Shown here in pieces: positions 1-9,026 of a stretch of DNA of 41,488 bases. Position 1 is the stretch's first letter, and every line of letters begins with the position of its first letter. Below the pieces are notes generated by a model that worked only from the letters and a program-made list of their open reading frames with translations, ran no database searches and was not told where the DNA came from. The translations under genes were made by a program, and so were the position numbers. Origin of the DNA: Candidatus Brevifilum fermentans (GTDB taxonomy: Bacteria; Chloroflexota; Anaerolineae; Anaerolineales; Villigracilaceae); assembly GCA_945877125.1 (NCBI GenBank), contig CAMCQT010000032.1, positions 1 through 41,488 on the forward strand. The letters run 5' to 3'.

Positions 1-1176
1 ACGCCCGCTGAAATCCGCCTGGCTGAGTGGTTTGCCACCGCCATTGCTTTGGCTTTGGAAAACGGACGTCTCTACCGCAAGGCGCAAAAACGTCTTTCTG
101 AAAGCAAGGCGCTGCATCAGGTCACGCTTGCCATTCTGCAAAAACTTGAACTGGATGAAGTGCTGCAAATTGTTTGTGATGAAGCCCAAAAGATGACCTA
201 TTCTTCCGGCAGTGCAATCTCGCTGATCGAAAGCGAAGACTGGCTGCGGGTGATGTATTGCGCGGGCGAGACCCCCGAAAAAAACGGACGTGTCGCGGTC
301 AGTCAATCAAACATGGGGCTGGCAATTCATCGAACAGAGCCGCTGATTATTAATAACTTGCTTCAAGAGCAGGAAAATAATACCGATCTCAGTATGCCAG
401 TCTCAATGCTGGCGCTTCCCCTGCGGGTACAGGATGCCACCCTTGGAATTCTTGCCGTATTCAAGGCAAAGGGATTTGATCAGGATGATGTGCGCCTGAT
501 GCGCATATTTGCCGGACAAGCCGCAGTAGCCGTTGATCACGCGCAGCTGACGCGTCAGGTACATGAGATGGCGATTCTGGAGGAGCGTCACCGCCTTTCA
601 CGTGAATTGCATGACTCGGTTAATCAACTGCTGTATGGCATTTCGTTATATACCGAAGCCGCCATGCGACAACTGGAGCAAGGTGATTCCGTGGCCGCAC
701 AGCGTCATTTGACGAACATTGGTGAATCAGCGCAGGAAGCGCTTAAAGAAATGCGCATGTTGATCTTTGAACTGCGTCCTTCAGCTCTGGCACAATTGGG
801 CTTGCAAGCCTCGCTCAGCCAGCGCCTAAAAGCCGTGGAAGAACAATTGGGATTACATCCCTCGTTCAAATGGCGTGTGAATATTCCGCTCGATAGTCAT
901 ATTGAAGAAGCCTTGTATGGAATTACCCAGGAGGCTCTTAATAACGTTGTCCGCCATTCCAAGGCTCACTCCATCACCGTCCATCTGGTGCAAAGCGGAC
1001 AAACCCTGATTCTGAAAATTGAAGACGATGGCATAGGCTTCACCGCCGATCAGGTTTCAGAGAACAGCATGGGGTTGAAAACCATGCGCGAGCGTGCTGA
1101 AAGCCTGAACGCGCAGTTGAACATCGACAGTTCGCCCGAACGGGGAACCTGCATCATAGTAGAGGTAAAGTTATGA
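1..1176 (+). CDS. GAF-domain sensor histidine kinase, NarL/DegS class (5'-truncated by window)
   Basis: The reading frame is open to the first base, so the true start lies upstream; the TTG at 49 is only the first possible start in view. The first visible codons read like the last helix of a GAF domain (ALENGRLY), so at least one more GAF domain probably precedes. Numbering from the TTG at 49, a GAF domain spans about residues 20-168, a HisKA_3 dimerisation helix carries the phosphoacceptor H188 (SRELHDS), and the HATPase_c domain shows an N-box (EALNNVVRHS) and G-boxes (EDDGIGF, MGLKTMRERA). No membrane segment is visible, so it is probably a soluble sensor. Its stop overlaps the start of the next gene (ATGA), which makes the response regulator its likely partner. 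The signal sensed is unknown. Confidence 0.93.
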   Translation, partial: TPAEIRLAEWFATAIALALENGRLYRKAQKRLSESKALHQVTLAILQKLELDEVLQIVCDEAQKMTYSSGSAISLIESEDWLRVMYCAGETPEKNGRVAVSQSNMGLAIHRTEPLIINNLLQEQENNTDLSMPVSMLALPLRVQDATLGILAVFKAKGFDQDDVRLMRIFAGQAAVAVDHAQLTRQVHEMAILEERHRLSRELHDSVNQLLYGISLYTEAAMRQLEQGDSVAAQRHLTNIGESAQEALKEMRMLIFELRPSALAQLGLQASLSQRLKAVEEQLGLHPSFKWRVNIPLDSHIEEALYGITQEALNNVVRHSKAHSITVHLVQSGQTLILKIEDDGIGFTADQVSENSMGLKTMRERAESLNAQLNIDSSPERGTCIIVEVKL

Positions 1177-1838
1177 GTGAAATGATTCGAATATTAGTGG
1201 TGGATGACCACATCGTTGTCCGAAGAGGACTGATTGCCATGCTGGAAACCGAACCGGGGATGCAAATTATCGGCGAAGCGGGGAACGGCTCCGAAGCGGT
1301 GGAGCAGGCTCGCAAACTGGTTCCAGATGTCATCCTCATGGATTTGGTGATGCCGGTCATGGATGGCATCGAAGCTACGCGGCAAATAAAACAGGAAATG
1401 CCCTCTGTCAATATTTTAGTTCTGACCAGTTTCAGCACAAATGACAAAGTTATCCCCTCGCTCAATGCCGGAGCGATTGGCTATTTGCTCAAAGACTCAA
1501 CTCCCGCCGATCTGGTGCGAGCCATTCATCAGGTTGCGTTGGGCGAGGGGGCGCTGCCAACGGCGGTCACGCGTCAGATTTTGGCTCAAATACAGGCTCC
1601 GCTTTCAACTCCCGAACAGCCTGCCGAAGAAGAATTGACCGAGCGTGAGACCGAAGTGCTCAAACTCATGGCGCATGGCTACAGCAACGCCGAAATTGCC
1701 CGCCTGATGGTGGTCAGCAACGCGACGGTTTACACACACGTCAGTCGCATCCTGTCCAAGCTGAATGTGTCCAGCCGCACCCAGGCAGCGCTTTACGCCC
1801 TCAAAAAAAAATTGGTCAGTCTGGACGAATCGTCCTAA
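1173..1838 (+). CDS. LuxR/NarL-family response regulator
   Basis: This is a 221-residue two-domain transcription factor. The receiver domain (about residues 5-122) has the acidic pair D11/D12, phosphoacceptor D57 (ILMDLVMP) and the conserved Lys in YLLKDS. The C-terminal LuxR-type helix-turn-helix spans about 152-212 (LTERETEVLKLMAHGYSNAEIA). The ATG overlaps the stop of the upstream kinase by four bases, so the pair is translationally coupled and almost certainly cognate. A strong terminator follows at 1864-1889. The next gene begins the hydrogenase cluster on the same strand; control of that cluster by this regulator is possible but only inferred from proximity. Confidence 0.95.
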   Translation: MSEMIRILVVDDHIVVRRGLIAMLETEPGMQIIGEAGNGSEAVEQARKLVPDVILMDLVMPVMDGIEATRQIKQEMPSVNILVLTSFSTNDKVIPSLNAGAIGYLLKDSTPADLVRAIHQVALGEGALPTAVTRQILAQIQAPLSTPEQPAEEELTERETEVLKLMAHGYSNAEIARLMVVSNATVYTHVSRILSKLNVSSRTQAALYALKKKLVSLDESS

Positions 1839-1863
1839 CACGACCTGAAACATCTCCTACACC

Positions 1864-1889
1864 AAAAGCCGCCCAGCGCGGCTTTTTTG
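1864..1889 (+). terminator. Rho-independent terminator after the response regulator
   Basis: Perfect 9-bp stem AAAAGCCGC / GCGGCTTTT with a 5-nt loop, running into a T tract, 25 bases after the response regulator stop. It separates the two-component pair from the hydrogenase transcription unit. Confidence 0.85.
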
Positions 1890-2016
1890 TTTCCCTAAAA
1901 TATCATCAATTTTATTGACTCGATTACCACTATTCTACCGATGTCTCTTTTTGCGCTCAGACCTATACTCCAACCAGTTTCAAATACAGCATTACGCTGG
2001 TTGAGGAGATGTAAAC
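1890..2016 (+). promoter_or_regulatory. Leader of the CBS-hox operon with an inverted repeat before the RBS
   Basis: The region between the terminator and the CBS gene must hold the hydrogenase operon promoter. The best -10-like element is TATACT at 1964-1969, but no good -35 lies at the right distance. A 7-bp inverted repeat, CAACCAG (1971-1977) and CTGGTTG (1997-2003), ends exactly at the ribosome binding site GAGGAG (2003-2008), which lies 8 bases before the ATG at 2017. The repeat could be an operator or an RNA hairpin influencing translation. Promoter placement is weak; the repeat and the RBS are directly visible. Confidence 0.35.
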
Positions 2017-2856
2017 ATGAAAAATGGACTGGTAAGTCAATGGATGACCTCCCCGGTTGTCGCGGTCTCGCCCAAAACTTTTATTGTCGACGCCAGGCGC
2101 ATTATGAATGCCGAAAAAATTCGCGCATTGCCTGTTGTTAGCGATGAAAAAGTGGTGGGTATCGTCACCTGGCGCGGACTTTTGCGCACAGACCTATCTG
2201 CTGTGAATGGTGTGGCGTTGACAAAGGAAATTTCGATCAAAGAAAAACGTGTTGAAGACATCATGACGGTCAACCCAATTGGAACATTCCCCAATTCGTT
2301 GATGCCCAAAGCGGCCCGCGTGATGCTCGAAAACAAGATCACCGCCCTGCCGGTTTTCAACGACCAACGCGGCGCACTGGGCATTCTCACCACTTCGGAC
2401 ATTTTTCGCTTTATTCTCGCCGAACTGCCAGAGTTGAAGCGAACCCTGCACGTCAGCGATTACATGAGTGATGAAGTCGTCACCATTAACTCGGATACCA
2501 GTCTGCTCGAAGCCCAGCGGCTGATGGGGACAAAGCGTATTCGTGTTTTGCTCGTTATCGATGAAGAAAAACTTAGCGGGTTGGTAACACGCACCGATAT
2601 GATGAAGATCGTTCCATCGCGTTTTGCCTTGCCCCACAGCCAGGAAGAATCCCTGACCGTTATGCTCCAATCGGTTGAAAAAGTCATGACCCGCCGACTG
2701 TTGACCGTCACTCCGGAACAACCTCTTCTGAAAGCTGCCGAACTGATGCTTGAGCACAAAATTCACAGTCTGCCCGTGGTTGGCGCAGAAGGCGAATTGC
2801 TGGGCATCATTACTGAAAGCGACTTGTTCAGAATGGTAGTACAAAAATTCTTATAA
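2017..2856 (+). CDS. Four-CBS-domain (double Bateman module) protein
   Basis: This 279-residue protein is made almost entirely of four CBS motifs at about residues 5-62, 76-135, 146-200 and 220-279, each with the typical start (QWMTSP, DIMTVNP, DYMSDE, KVMTRR) and end (GIVTWRG, GILTTSD, GLVTRTD, GIITESD). Two Bateman modules would result; such modules usually bind AMP, ATP or SAM and act as allosteric switches. There is no attached enzyme or DNA-binding domain, so it probably works through a partner. It has a clear RBS and ends 16 bases before hoxE, so it appears to be the first gene of the hydrogenase operon. A role in adjusting hydrogenase activity or maturation to adenylate charge is an inference. 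Confidence 0.9.
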   Translation: MKNGLVSQWMTSPVVAVSPKTFIVDARRIMNAEKIRALPVVSDEKVVGIVTWRGLLRTDLSAVNGVALTKEISIKEKRVEDIMTVNPIGTFPNSLMPKAARVMLENKITALPVFNDQRGALGILTTSDIFRFILAELPELKRTLHVSDYMSDEVVTINSDTSLLEAQRLMGTKRIRVLLVIDEEKLSGLVTRTDMMKIVPSRFALPHSQEESLTVMLQSVEKVMTRRLLTVTPEQPLLKAAELMLEHKIHSLPVVGAEGELLGIITESDLFRMVVQKFL

Positions 2857-2872
2857 ACGAGGGAACAGAATT

Positions 2873-3368
2873 ATGTTAATTGCCAATCGCAAAATAGCCC
2901 CTCCCGATAGCGACCGTCGCTGGAAAATTGTCGATGCGACCATGCGCAAACAGGGATATTCTCCCACTGCATTGATCGAAGCCCTGCACACTGTTCAGGA
3001 AGCGTTTGGTCATGTCAGCGGTGAAGCCTTGGAGTTTGTCTCCGAGAGCTTGAATGTACCGCCTAGCAAAGTGTATGGTGTTGCCACCTTTTACAACTTG
3101 TTCAACATGGTTCCGTTGGGTGAGCACGTCTTTTCACTCTGCACTGGAACAGCCTGTTATGTGAAAGGCTCTGGCGAAGTGCTTGAGTTTATGAAAACAG
3201 AATATGGTTTGGAGCCGGGACAAACTACACTGGATGGCAGCCTGACCTTTATGGCGGCGCGCTGTGTCGGTGCCTGTGGATTGGCCCCAGTCATGATCTT
3301 GGATGGGGAAGTGGTCGGTAGATTAAGCCCCGACCAAATGAAAGAGAGAATTCGGGAGTGGATGAGCC

Positions 3369-3379
<11 letters not shown>
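2873..3379 (+). CDS. hoxE: HoxE, bidirectional [NiFe] hydrogenase diaphorase subunit (NuoE-like)
   Basis: This 168-residue NuoE/HoxE protein has a helical N-terminal part and a thioredoxin-like [2Fe-2S] domain. The four cluster ligands are C90 and C95 (CTGTAC) plus C131 and C135 (CVGAC). With HoxF and HoxU it forms the electron-transfer module of the NAD(P)-linked group 3d hydrogenase. It starts 16 bases after the CBS gene, with GAGGG upstream of the ATG, and its end overlaps hoxF by 11 bases. Assignment to Hox rather than complex I rests on the following hoxF-U-Y-H order; taken alone the protein could be called NuoE. Confidence 0.93.
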
Positions 3380-4990
<1,611 letters not shown>

Positions 4991-4994
<4 letters not shown>

Positions 4995-5713
4995 GCGGAA
5001 ACACTACAATCAAAACTTTTGTGATCGATGGCAACCCTGTCAGCGCGACAGAAAGCGAAACCATTCTGGATGTTGCCCGTCAGAACGGGGTGAACATCCC
5101 GACCCTGTGCAACATGTCAGGCTTGACCTCAACCGGTCAATGCCGTCTGTGCATGGTCGAAATCGCCGGCTCCAACCGTCTTACTCCATCCTGTGTGACC
5201 AAGCCCGAAGAAGGCATGGAAGTTGTCACCGAAAGTCCGCGCCTGCTCAAGTATCGCCAGATGATTTTGGAACTGCTCTTTTCAGAGCGGAATCATATTT
5301 GCGCGGTGTGTGTCACGAACGGCAACTGCGAACTTCAATCGATGGCGCAGCGTTTGGAAGTGGACCATGTCCGCTACGAATATCTGCATCCGAAATTCAA
5401 GGTGGATGGCTCTCATCCCAAGTTTGAGGTGGATCACAACCGCTGTATTTTATGCGGGCGCTGCGTGCGTGTGTGCGACGAGATCGAAGGCGCACACACC
5501 CGCGACCTGAGAAATCGCGGCATCCAAACTCTGGTCATCACCGATTTCGACGGACCGTGGGGCGAGTCAAAGAGTTGCACCAGTTGTGGAAAATGCGTCC
5601 ATGTTTGTCCCACTGGCGCGCTGGCTGAAAAAGGCAAGTCTGTGGCCGAAATGGCCAAACGGCGTCAGTTTTTGCCATACCTGGTGATGCGCCGCAAAGG
5701 AGCGTCAAAATGA
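4991..5713 (+). CDS. hoxU: HoxU, iron-sulfur subunit of the hydrogenase diaphorase module
   Basis: This 240-residue ferredoxin-like protein corresponds to the N-terminal part of NuoG. It shows a plant-type [2Fe-2S] site (C40, C51, C54, C68), a His/Cys site in the form usual for HoxU ([14 protein letters not shown]102, C104, C107, C113), and two [4Fe-4S] sites, [11 protein letters not shown] (152-162) and [11 protein letters not shown] (196-206). It would pass electrons between HoxF and the HoxYH hydrogenase. Four-base overlaps on both sides place it in the middle of the operon. Confidence 0.96.
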
Positions 5714-6252
5714 AAAAAAATAAAAAACTGCGTCTGGCAACCATCTGGTTGGATGGCTGTTCCGGCTGTCACATGTCTTTCCTCGATATTGATGAGCGTT
5801 TATTGCTTCTGGCTGAAAAAGTGGATATTGTTTTTAGTCCGCTGGTGGATGTTAAAGTCTTCCCCGAAGATGTGGATATTACTCTGGTCGAAGGTGCGCT
5901 GGGCACCGAAGAAGATCTGCACAAGCTGATGAAGATTCGTCCCCGAACTAAAATTCTTGTGGCTTTTGGTGATTGCGCCATCACGGCCAACATTCCGTCC
6001 ATGCGTAACCCTTTTGGGGTGGAAGACACGCTCAACTACATTTATCTTGAAATGGGCGCAGACCGGCCGCAGATCCCAACCCAGGGTGTGCCGCCGCTCC
6101 TGCCGCGCGCTCAACCCCTGCACAACTACGTCAAAGTGGATGTTTTCATCCCCGGCTGTCCACCTTCTGCGGATACTATTTTCTTTGCCCTAAACGAACT
6201 CATCGAAGGGCGCACACCGCAACTATCGCAGATGACCCGCTTTGGAGCTTAG
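5710..6252 (+). CDS. hoxY: HoxY, [NiFe]-hydrogenase small subunit
   Basis: This is a short small subunit (180 residues) without a Tat signal, as expected for cytoplasmic group 3 enzymes. The proximal [4Fe-4S] ligands are visible as C17 and C20 (LDGCSGCHMS), C89 (FGDCA) and C150 (PGCPPS). It lacks the C-terminal extra clusters of membrane uptake hydrogenases. The ATG overlaps the hoxU stop by four bases and hoxH follows after 9 bases. It pairs with HoxH to form the hydrogenase moiety. Confidence 0.95.
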   Translation: MKKNKKLRLATIWLDGCSGCHMSFLDIDERLLLLAEKVDIVFSPLVDVKVFPEDVDITLVEGALGTEEDLHKLMKIRPRTKILVAFGDCAITANIPSMRNPFGVEDTLNYIYLEMGADRPQIPTQGVPPLLPRAQPLHNYVKVDVFIPGCPPSADTIFFALNELIEGRTPQLSQMTRFGA

Positions 6253-6261
6253 GAGTTCCCC

Positions 6262-7686
6262 ATGTCCCAAAAAATCATGATCGAACAAGTTACCCGAATT
6301 GAAGGACACGCCAAAGTCTCCATCATTCTCAACGATGACGGCGCGGTTCAAGACGCACAGGTGCATGTCACCCAGGTGCGCGGATTTGAAAAGTTTGTCC
6401 AAGGCCGCCCATTTTACGAAATGCCATCTCTGACCGCCCGCACCTGCGGCATTTGTCCGGTCAGCCATTTGGTGGCTTCTTCCAAAGCCTGCGACCAAAT
6501 TTTGGCGGTGCGTATCCCAACAACGGCCATTGCTCTGCGCCGCATTATCAACCTCGGGCAGATCATCCAATCACATGCCCTGAATTTTTTCTACCTGTCC
6601 TCGCCCGACTTACTGCTTGGGATGGATGGCGACCCCGCCAAGCGGAACATGTTTGGGATGCTCGATAAACACCCGCAGGTCGTCCGCGACGGAATCCGCT
6701 TGCGCCAGTTTGGTCAGCAGGTGATCGAGCGTCTGGCGAACAAACGCATTCACCCGTCGTGGATCGTCCCCGGCGGTGTAGCCAGCCCAATTGACGCCAC
6801 CACCCGCGACCAGATCTTGAGCGAGATTCCCGAAGTGCTGGGTATCATTACCCGCACCCTCGACTGGTACAAAAAGAGTCTCAATGATTATCAGGAATAT
6901 ATCCGCACCTTTGCCAACTTCCCAAGCCTGTTTATGGGACTGGTGACAAAGGAAGGACGCCTCGAACATTATCACGGCAACCTGCGCGTAGTCACTGCCC
7001 GCGGCAGTGTGCTTGCCGATCAACTCGCCCCCGATGAATACGAATCATTTATTGGCGAAGCAGTTGAGCCTTACACCTATCTCAAGTCACCTTATTACAA
7101 ACCGCTGGGCTATGACGACGGCATGTATCGTGTTGGCCCACTGGCACGCCTCAATGTGGCCAACGAGTGCGGCACGCCCCAGGCAGATCAGGAATTGGCT
7201 GAATTCCACTGTCTCGATAAAGGCGCGGTGCTGAGTTCCTTCCATTATCACTACGCCCGCTTGATCGAAATTTTGTATGGCATCGAACGCATTCAGCAAC
7301 TGCTCAACGAGCCGGATATTCTCTCCGACAATGTCCGCGCCCACGCCGAAGTGAACAACTACGAAGGCATCGGCGTCAGCGAAGCTCCGCGCGGCACGCT
7401 CTTCCATCACTACAAAGTGAATGAAGACGGTATCATCCAATCTGCGAATTTGATTATTGCTTCGGGAAATAACAACCTAGCCATGAACAAAGGCGTTTTG
7501 CAAGCCGCCCGCTATTATGTCCGCCCTGAGAAGTTGACCGAAGGAATGCTCAACCGCGTGGAAGCCGTTATCCGCGCCTTCGACCCCTGCCTGGCCTGCT
7601 CCACCCACGCCGATGGTCACATGGCGATGCAGATCGAAATGTTGGACCCCGACGGCAAACTGATCGACACCCTGACGCGTGAATAA
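6262..7686 (+). CDS. hoxH: HoxH, [NiFe]-hydrogenase large subunit precursor
   Basis: The 474-residue catalytic subunit carries both nickel-site motifs: RTCGIC (C62, C65) near the N-terminus after RIEGHAKV, and DPCLACSTH (C443, C446, H449) near the C-terminus. The protein extends 25 residues past H449, so it is made as a precursor that a protease must cut after that histidine, as known for HoxH of Cupriavidus. The protease gene follows immediately. The family interconverts H2 and protons, coupled to NAD(P) through HoxEFU. The start has a near-perfect RBS region (AGGAG at 6251-6255). All residues needed for a working active site are present. Confidence 0.97.
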   Translation: MSQKIMIEQVTRIEGHAKVSIILNDDGAVQDAQVHVTQVRGFEKFVQGRPFYEMPSLTARTCGICPVSHLVASSKACDQILAVRIPTTAIALRRIINLGQIIQSHALNFFYLSSPDLLLGMDGDPAKRNMFGMLDKHPQVVRDGIRLRQFGQQVIERLANKRIHPSWIVPGGVASPIDATTRDQILSEIPEVLGIITRTLDWYKKSLNDYQEYIRTFANFPSLFMGLVTKEGRLEHYHGNLRVVTARGSVLADQLAPDEYESFIGEAVEPYTYLKSPYYKPLGYDDGMYRVGPLARLNVANECGTPQADQELAEFHCLDKGAVLSSFHYHYARLIEILYGIERIQQLLNEPDILSDNVRAHAEVNNYEGIGVSEAPRGTLFHHYKVNEDGIIQSANLIIASGNNNLAMNKGVLQAARYYVRPEKLTEGMLNRVEAVIRAFDPCLACSTHADGHMAMQIEMLDPDGKLIDTLTRE

Positions 7687-7703
7687 ATTATCCATGCATT
7701 CAA

Positions 7704-7738
7704 CCATCCGCTTGGGCGCAACTTGCTCAAGCGGATGG
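7704..7738 (+). other. Strong intercistronic hairpin between hoxH and hoxW
   Basis: The DNA can form a 14-bp stem (7704-7717 with 7725-7738, one G-T wobble, 11 outer pairs uninterrupted) around a 7-nt loop. No T tract follows, so it does not look like an ordinary terminator. It lies 18 bases after the hoxH stop and 14 before the preferred hoxW ATG. It would sequester a TTG (7723) and an ATG (7735) in the hoxW frame. It may stabilise the upstream hydrogenase mRNA or reduce hoxW expression. Confidence 0.75.
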
Positions 7739-7752
7739 AATTATTCTGGCTG

Positions 7753-8223
7753 ATGAAAACTCTTATTCTTGGTTATGGCAACACTCTGCGAAAAGACGAT
7801 GGTCTGGGCGTTTACGCTGCCCTGACTCTTGCCGCGTTAACCTTTCCCGTCAACGTGGAGATTTGCACTTATCAACAACTTTCCCCTGAGCTATCTCCGA
7901 TCCTTGCTCGGATGGATCATGCTATTTTTATTGATGCGGCGTTGGCTTCCAACGGAGAAAAACCTGGCACAATAAAAACTCGCGCCCTGCAACCGCGCAC
8001 CAATCAGCCCGGCAGCATCACTCATCATTTTGACCCGGAAACCCTCTTGGCAATGGCAGGGACTCTTTACGGTCATGCGCCGCAGTCAACGCTTTTTAGC
8101 GTTACTGCGGCTAGCTTTGATTTGGAAGAGGGACTTTCGCCAGAAGTGACCGCCGCACTGCCAGTTTTGATTGAGAGTATAAAAGAATTCCTATTTCGGC
8201 TGCCTCAAACGGTAGCCACGTAA
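7753..8223 (+). CDS. hoxW: HoxW, hydrogenase large-subunit maturation endopeptidase
   Basis: This 156-residue protease of the HybD/HycI/HoxW family should remove the 25-residue C-terminal peptide of HoxH after nickel insertion. The family start is clear: LILGYGNTLRKDDGLGV. Residues corresponding to the nickel-sensing ligands of HybD are D16 (Glu in HybD), D61 (FIDAAL) and H91/H92. In-frame starts at 7723 (TTG) and 7735 (ATG) are possible but lie inside a strong hairpin, and the family fold begins right after the ATG at 7753, so that start was chosen. It is the last gene of the hox operon; no clear terminator follows. The hypABCDEF genes needed for cofactor assembly are not in this window. Confidence 0.9.
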   Translation: MKTLILGYGNTLRKDDGLGVYAALTLAALTFPVNVEICTYQQLSPELSPILARMDHAIFIDAALASNGEKPGTIKTRALQPRTNQPGSITHHFDPETLLAMAGTLYGHAPQSTLFSVTAASFDLEEGLSPEVTAALPVLIESIKEFLFRLPQTVAT

Positions 8224-8438
8224 TTAATGCTTTCCTCCTGTTTTTATCGCGGTCTAATGTGTATTGCAACCCTGCTCCAATGTTGACAGGCATCATTGCG
8301 GGGCCACTTGTTTCGGCTGGAAGGTAGAAGGCAAAAGGTTACTTTGTGACAATTGGTAAGGTGATTTTTGACCCGTGACTCAGCACTGTAGTTTTTGTAT
8401 AGTTGTAGTGAGCAAGGAGTCCAGTTGGTAACTTATTC
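8224..8438 (+). promoter_or_regulatory. Intergenic region after hoxW with a candidate promoter
   Basis: No gene is visible here. A promoter-like pair GTGACT (8375-8380), 17-base spacer, TATAGT (8398-8403) precedes an AAGGAG sequence (8414-8419) and the small ORF at 8439. The -35 match is only partial. No T-rich terminator for the hox operon was found. Confidence 0.3.
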
Positions 8439-8585
8439 GTGACTCCGCTCGAAGAGATTTGTGAAAACTATAATGTGGATGCCCGTCCGATACGCGGACT
8501 CTTGCTTGCAGTTCGACCTGCCGCGCTGCGAGATCGCTTTCCGCAAGTTATTAATCCCGATCAAATGGTTGGAGTGATGAAATGA
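8439..8585 (+). CDS. Small hypothetical protein (48 aa), translationally coupled to the next gene
   Basis: A GTG-started frame of 48 codons ends in ATGA with the start of the next gene. The predicted protein is well formed and mixed in composition (begins VTPLEEICENYNVDARP, ends NPDQMVGVMK), unlike a random frame. The frame is open upstream only to a stop at 8409-8411, and no standard start sits at proper distance from the AAGGAG at 8414-8419; the GTG is 19 bases downstream of it. It could be a true small gene or the 3' remnant of a decayed larger gene. I do not recognise the family. The four-base overlap is the main support. Confidence 0.45.
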   Translation: MTPLEEICENYNVDARPIRGLLLAVRPAALRDRFPQVINPDQMVGVMK

Positions 8586-9004
8586 ATGGAAATGATTTTA
8601 TGGCTTGGGTTTTGCGCTCGCCGTTTCACGGCTTGTTGAGCAACGGCATGATGCTGATCTCGGTGACAGGGCGCAAGACAGGAAAGATTTACACAACCCC
8701 CGTGGGTTTTTATGAAGAAGGCGGTTATTTGTGGGTCATCACCAGCCGTGATAGAAGTTGGTGGCGCAACCTTCAAGGCGGTGCAGACGTGAAGTTATTG
8801 TTGAAGCGCAAACCCGTGAATGGATTCGCCGAGACCGAGCTGGATGAAAAAGCCGTTGAGTCTCGCATGTACGAATATGTTAAACATATACCGCAAGCCG
8901 CAAAGCCGATGGGTATCCACGTTGAAAATGGAACGGCGAGCGCAGAGGATATTGCACGCACGGCTAAAGATCGGTTGTTCGTTAGGATTAAATTATTGAA
9001 TTAA
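8582..9004 (+). CDS. Deazaflavin-dependent nitroreductase (Ddn-type) family protein
   Basis: The 140-residue protein has the pattern of the Ddn/nitroreductase split-barrel family (PF04075-like): a short N-terminal helix, then NGMMLISVTGRKTGKIYTTP, an aromatic strand pair (GGYLWVITS) and RSWWRNLQGGADVKL. Characterised members bind the deazaflavin cofactor F420 and reduce nitro compounds, quinones or unsaturated lipids; others bind FMN or heme, so the cofactor cannot be read from sequence alone. It follows the small ORF with an ATGA overlap and converges on rlmI. Family assignment is good; the substrate is unknown. Confidence 0.8.
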   Translation: MNGNDFMAWVLRSPFHGLLSNGMMLISVTGRKTGKIYTTPVGFYEEGGYLWVITSRDRSWWRNLQGGADVKLLLKRKPVNGFAETELDEKAVESRMYEYVKHIPQAAKPMGIHVENGTASAEDIARTAKDRLFVRIKLLN

Positions 9005-9026
9005 TGAGACAGCGTCGTTGAGATTT

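Noticed and set aside
1941-2141. 66-codon plus-strand frame overlapping the CBS gene start
   Set aside because: It overlaps the well-supported CBS gene in another frame and has no RBS.
7704-7738. Intrinsic terminator between hoxH and hoxW
   Set aside because: The stem is strong but no T tract follows and the cognate protease gene starts 14 bases later.
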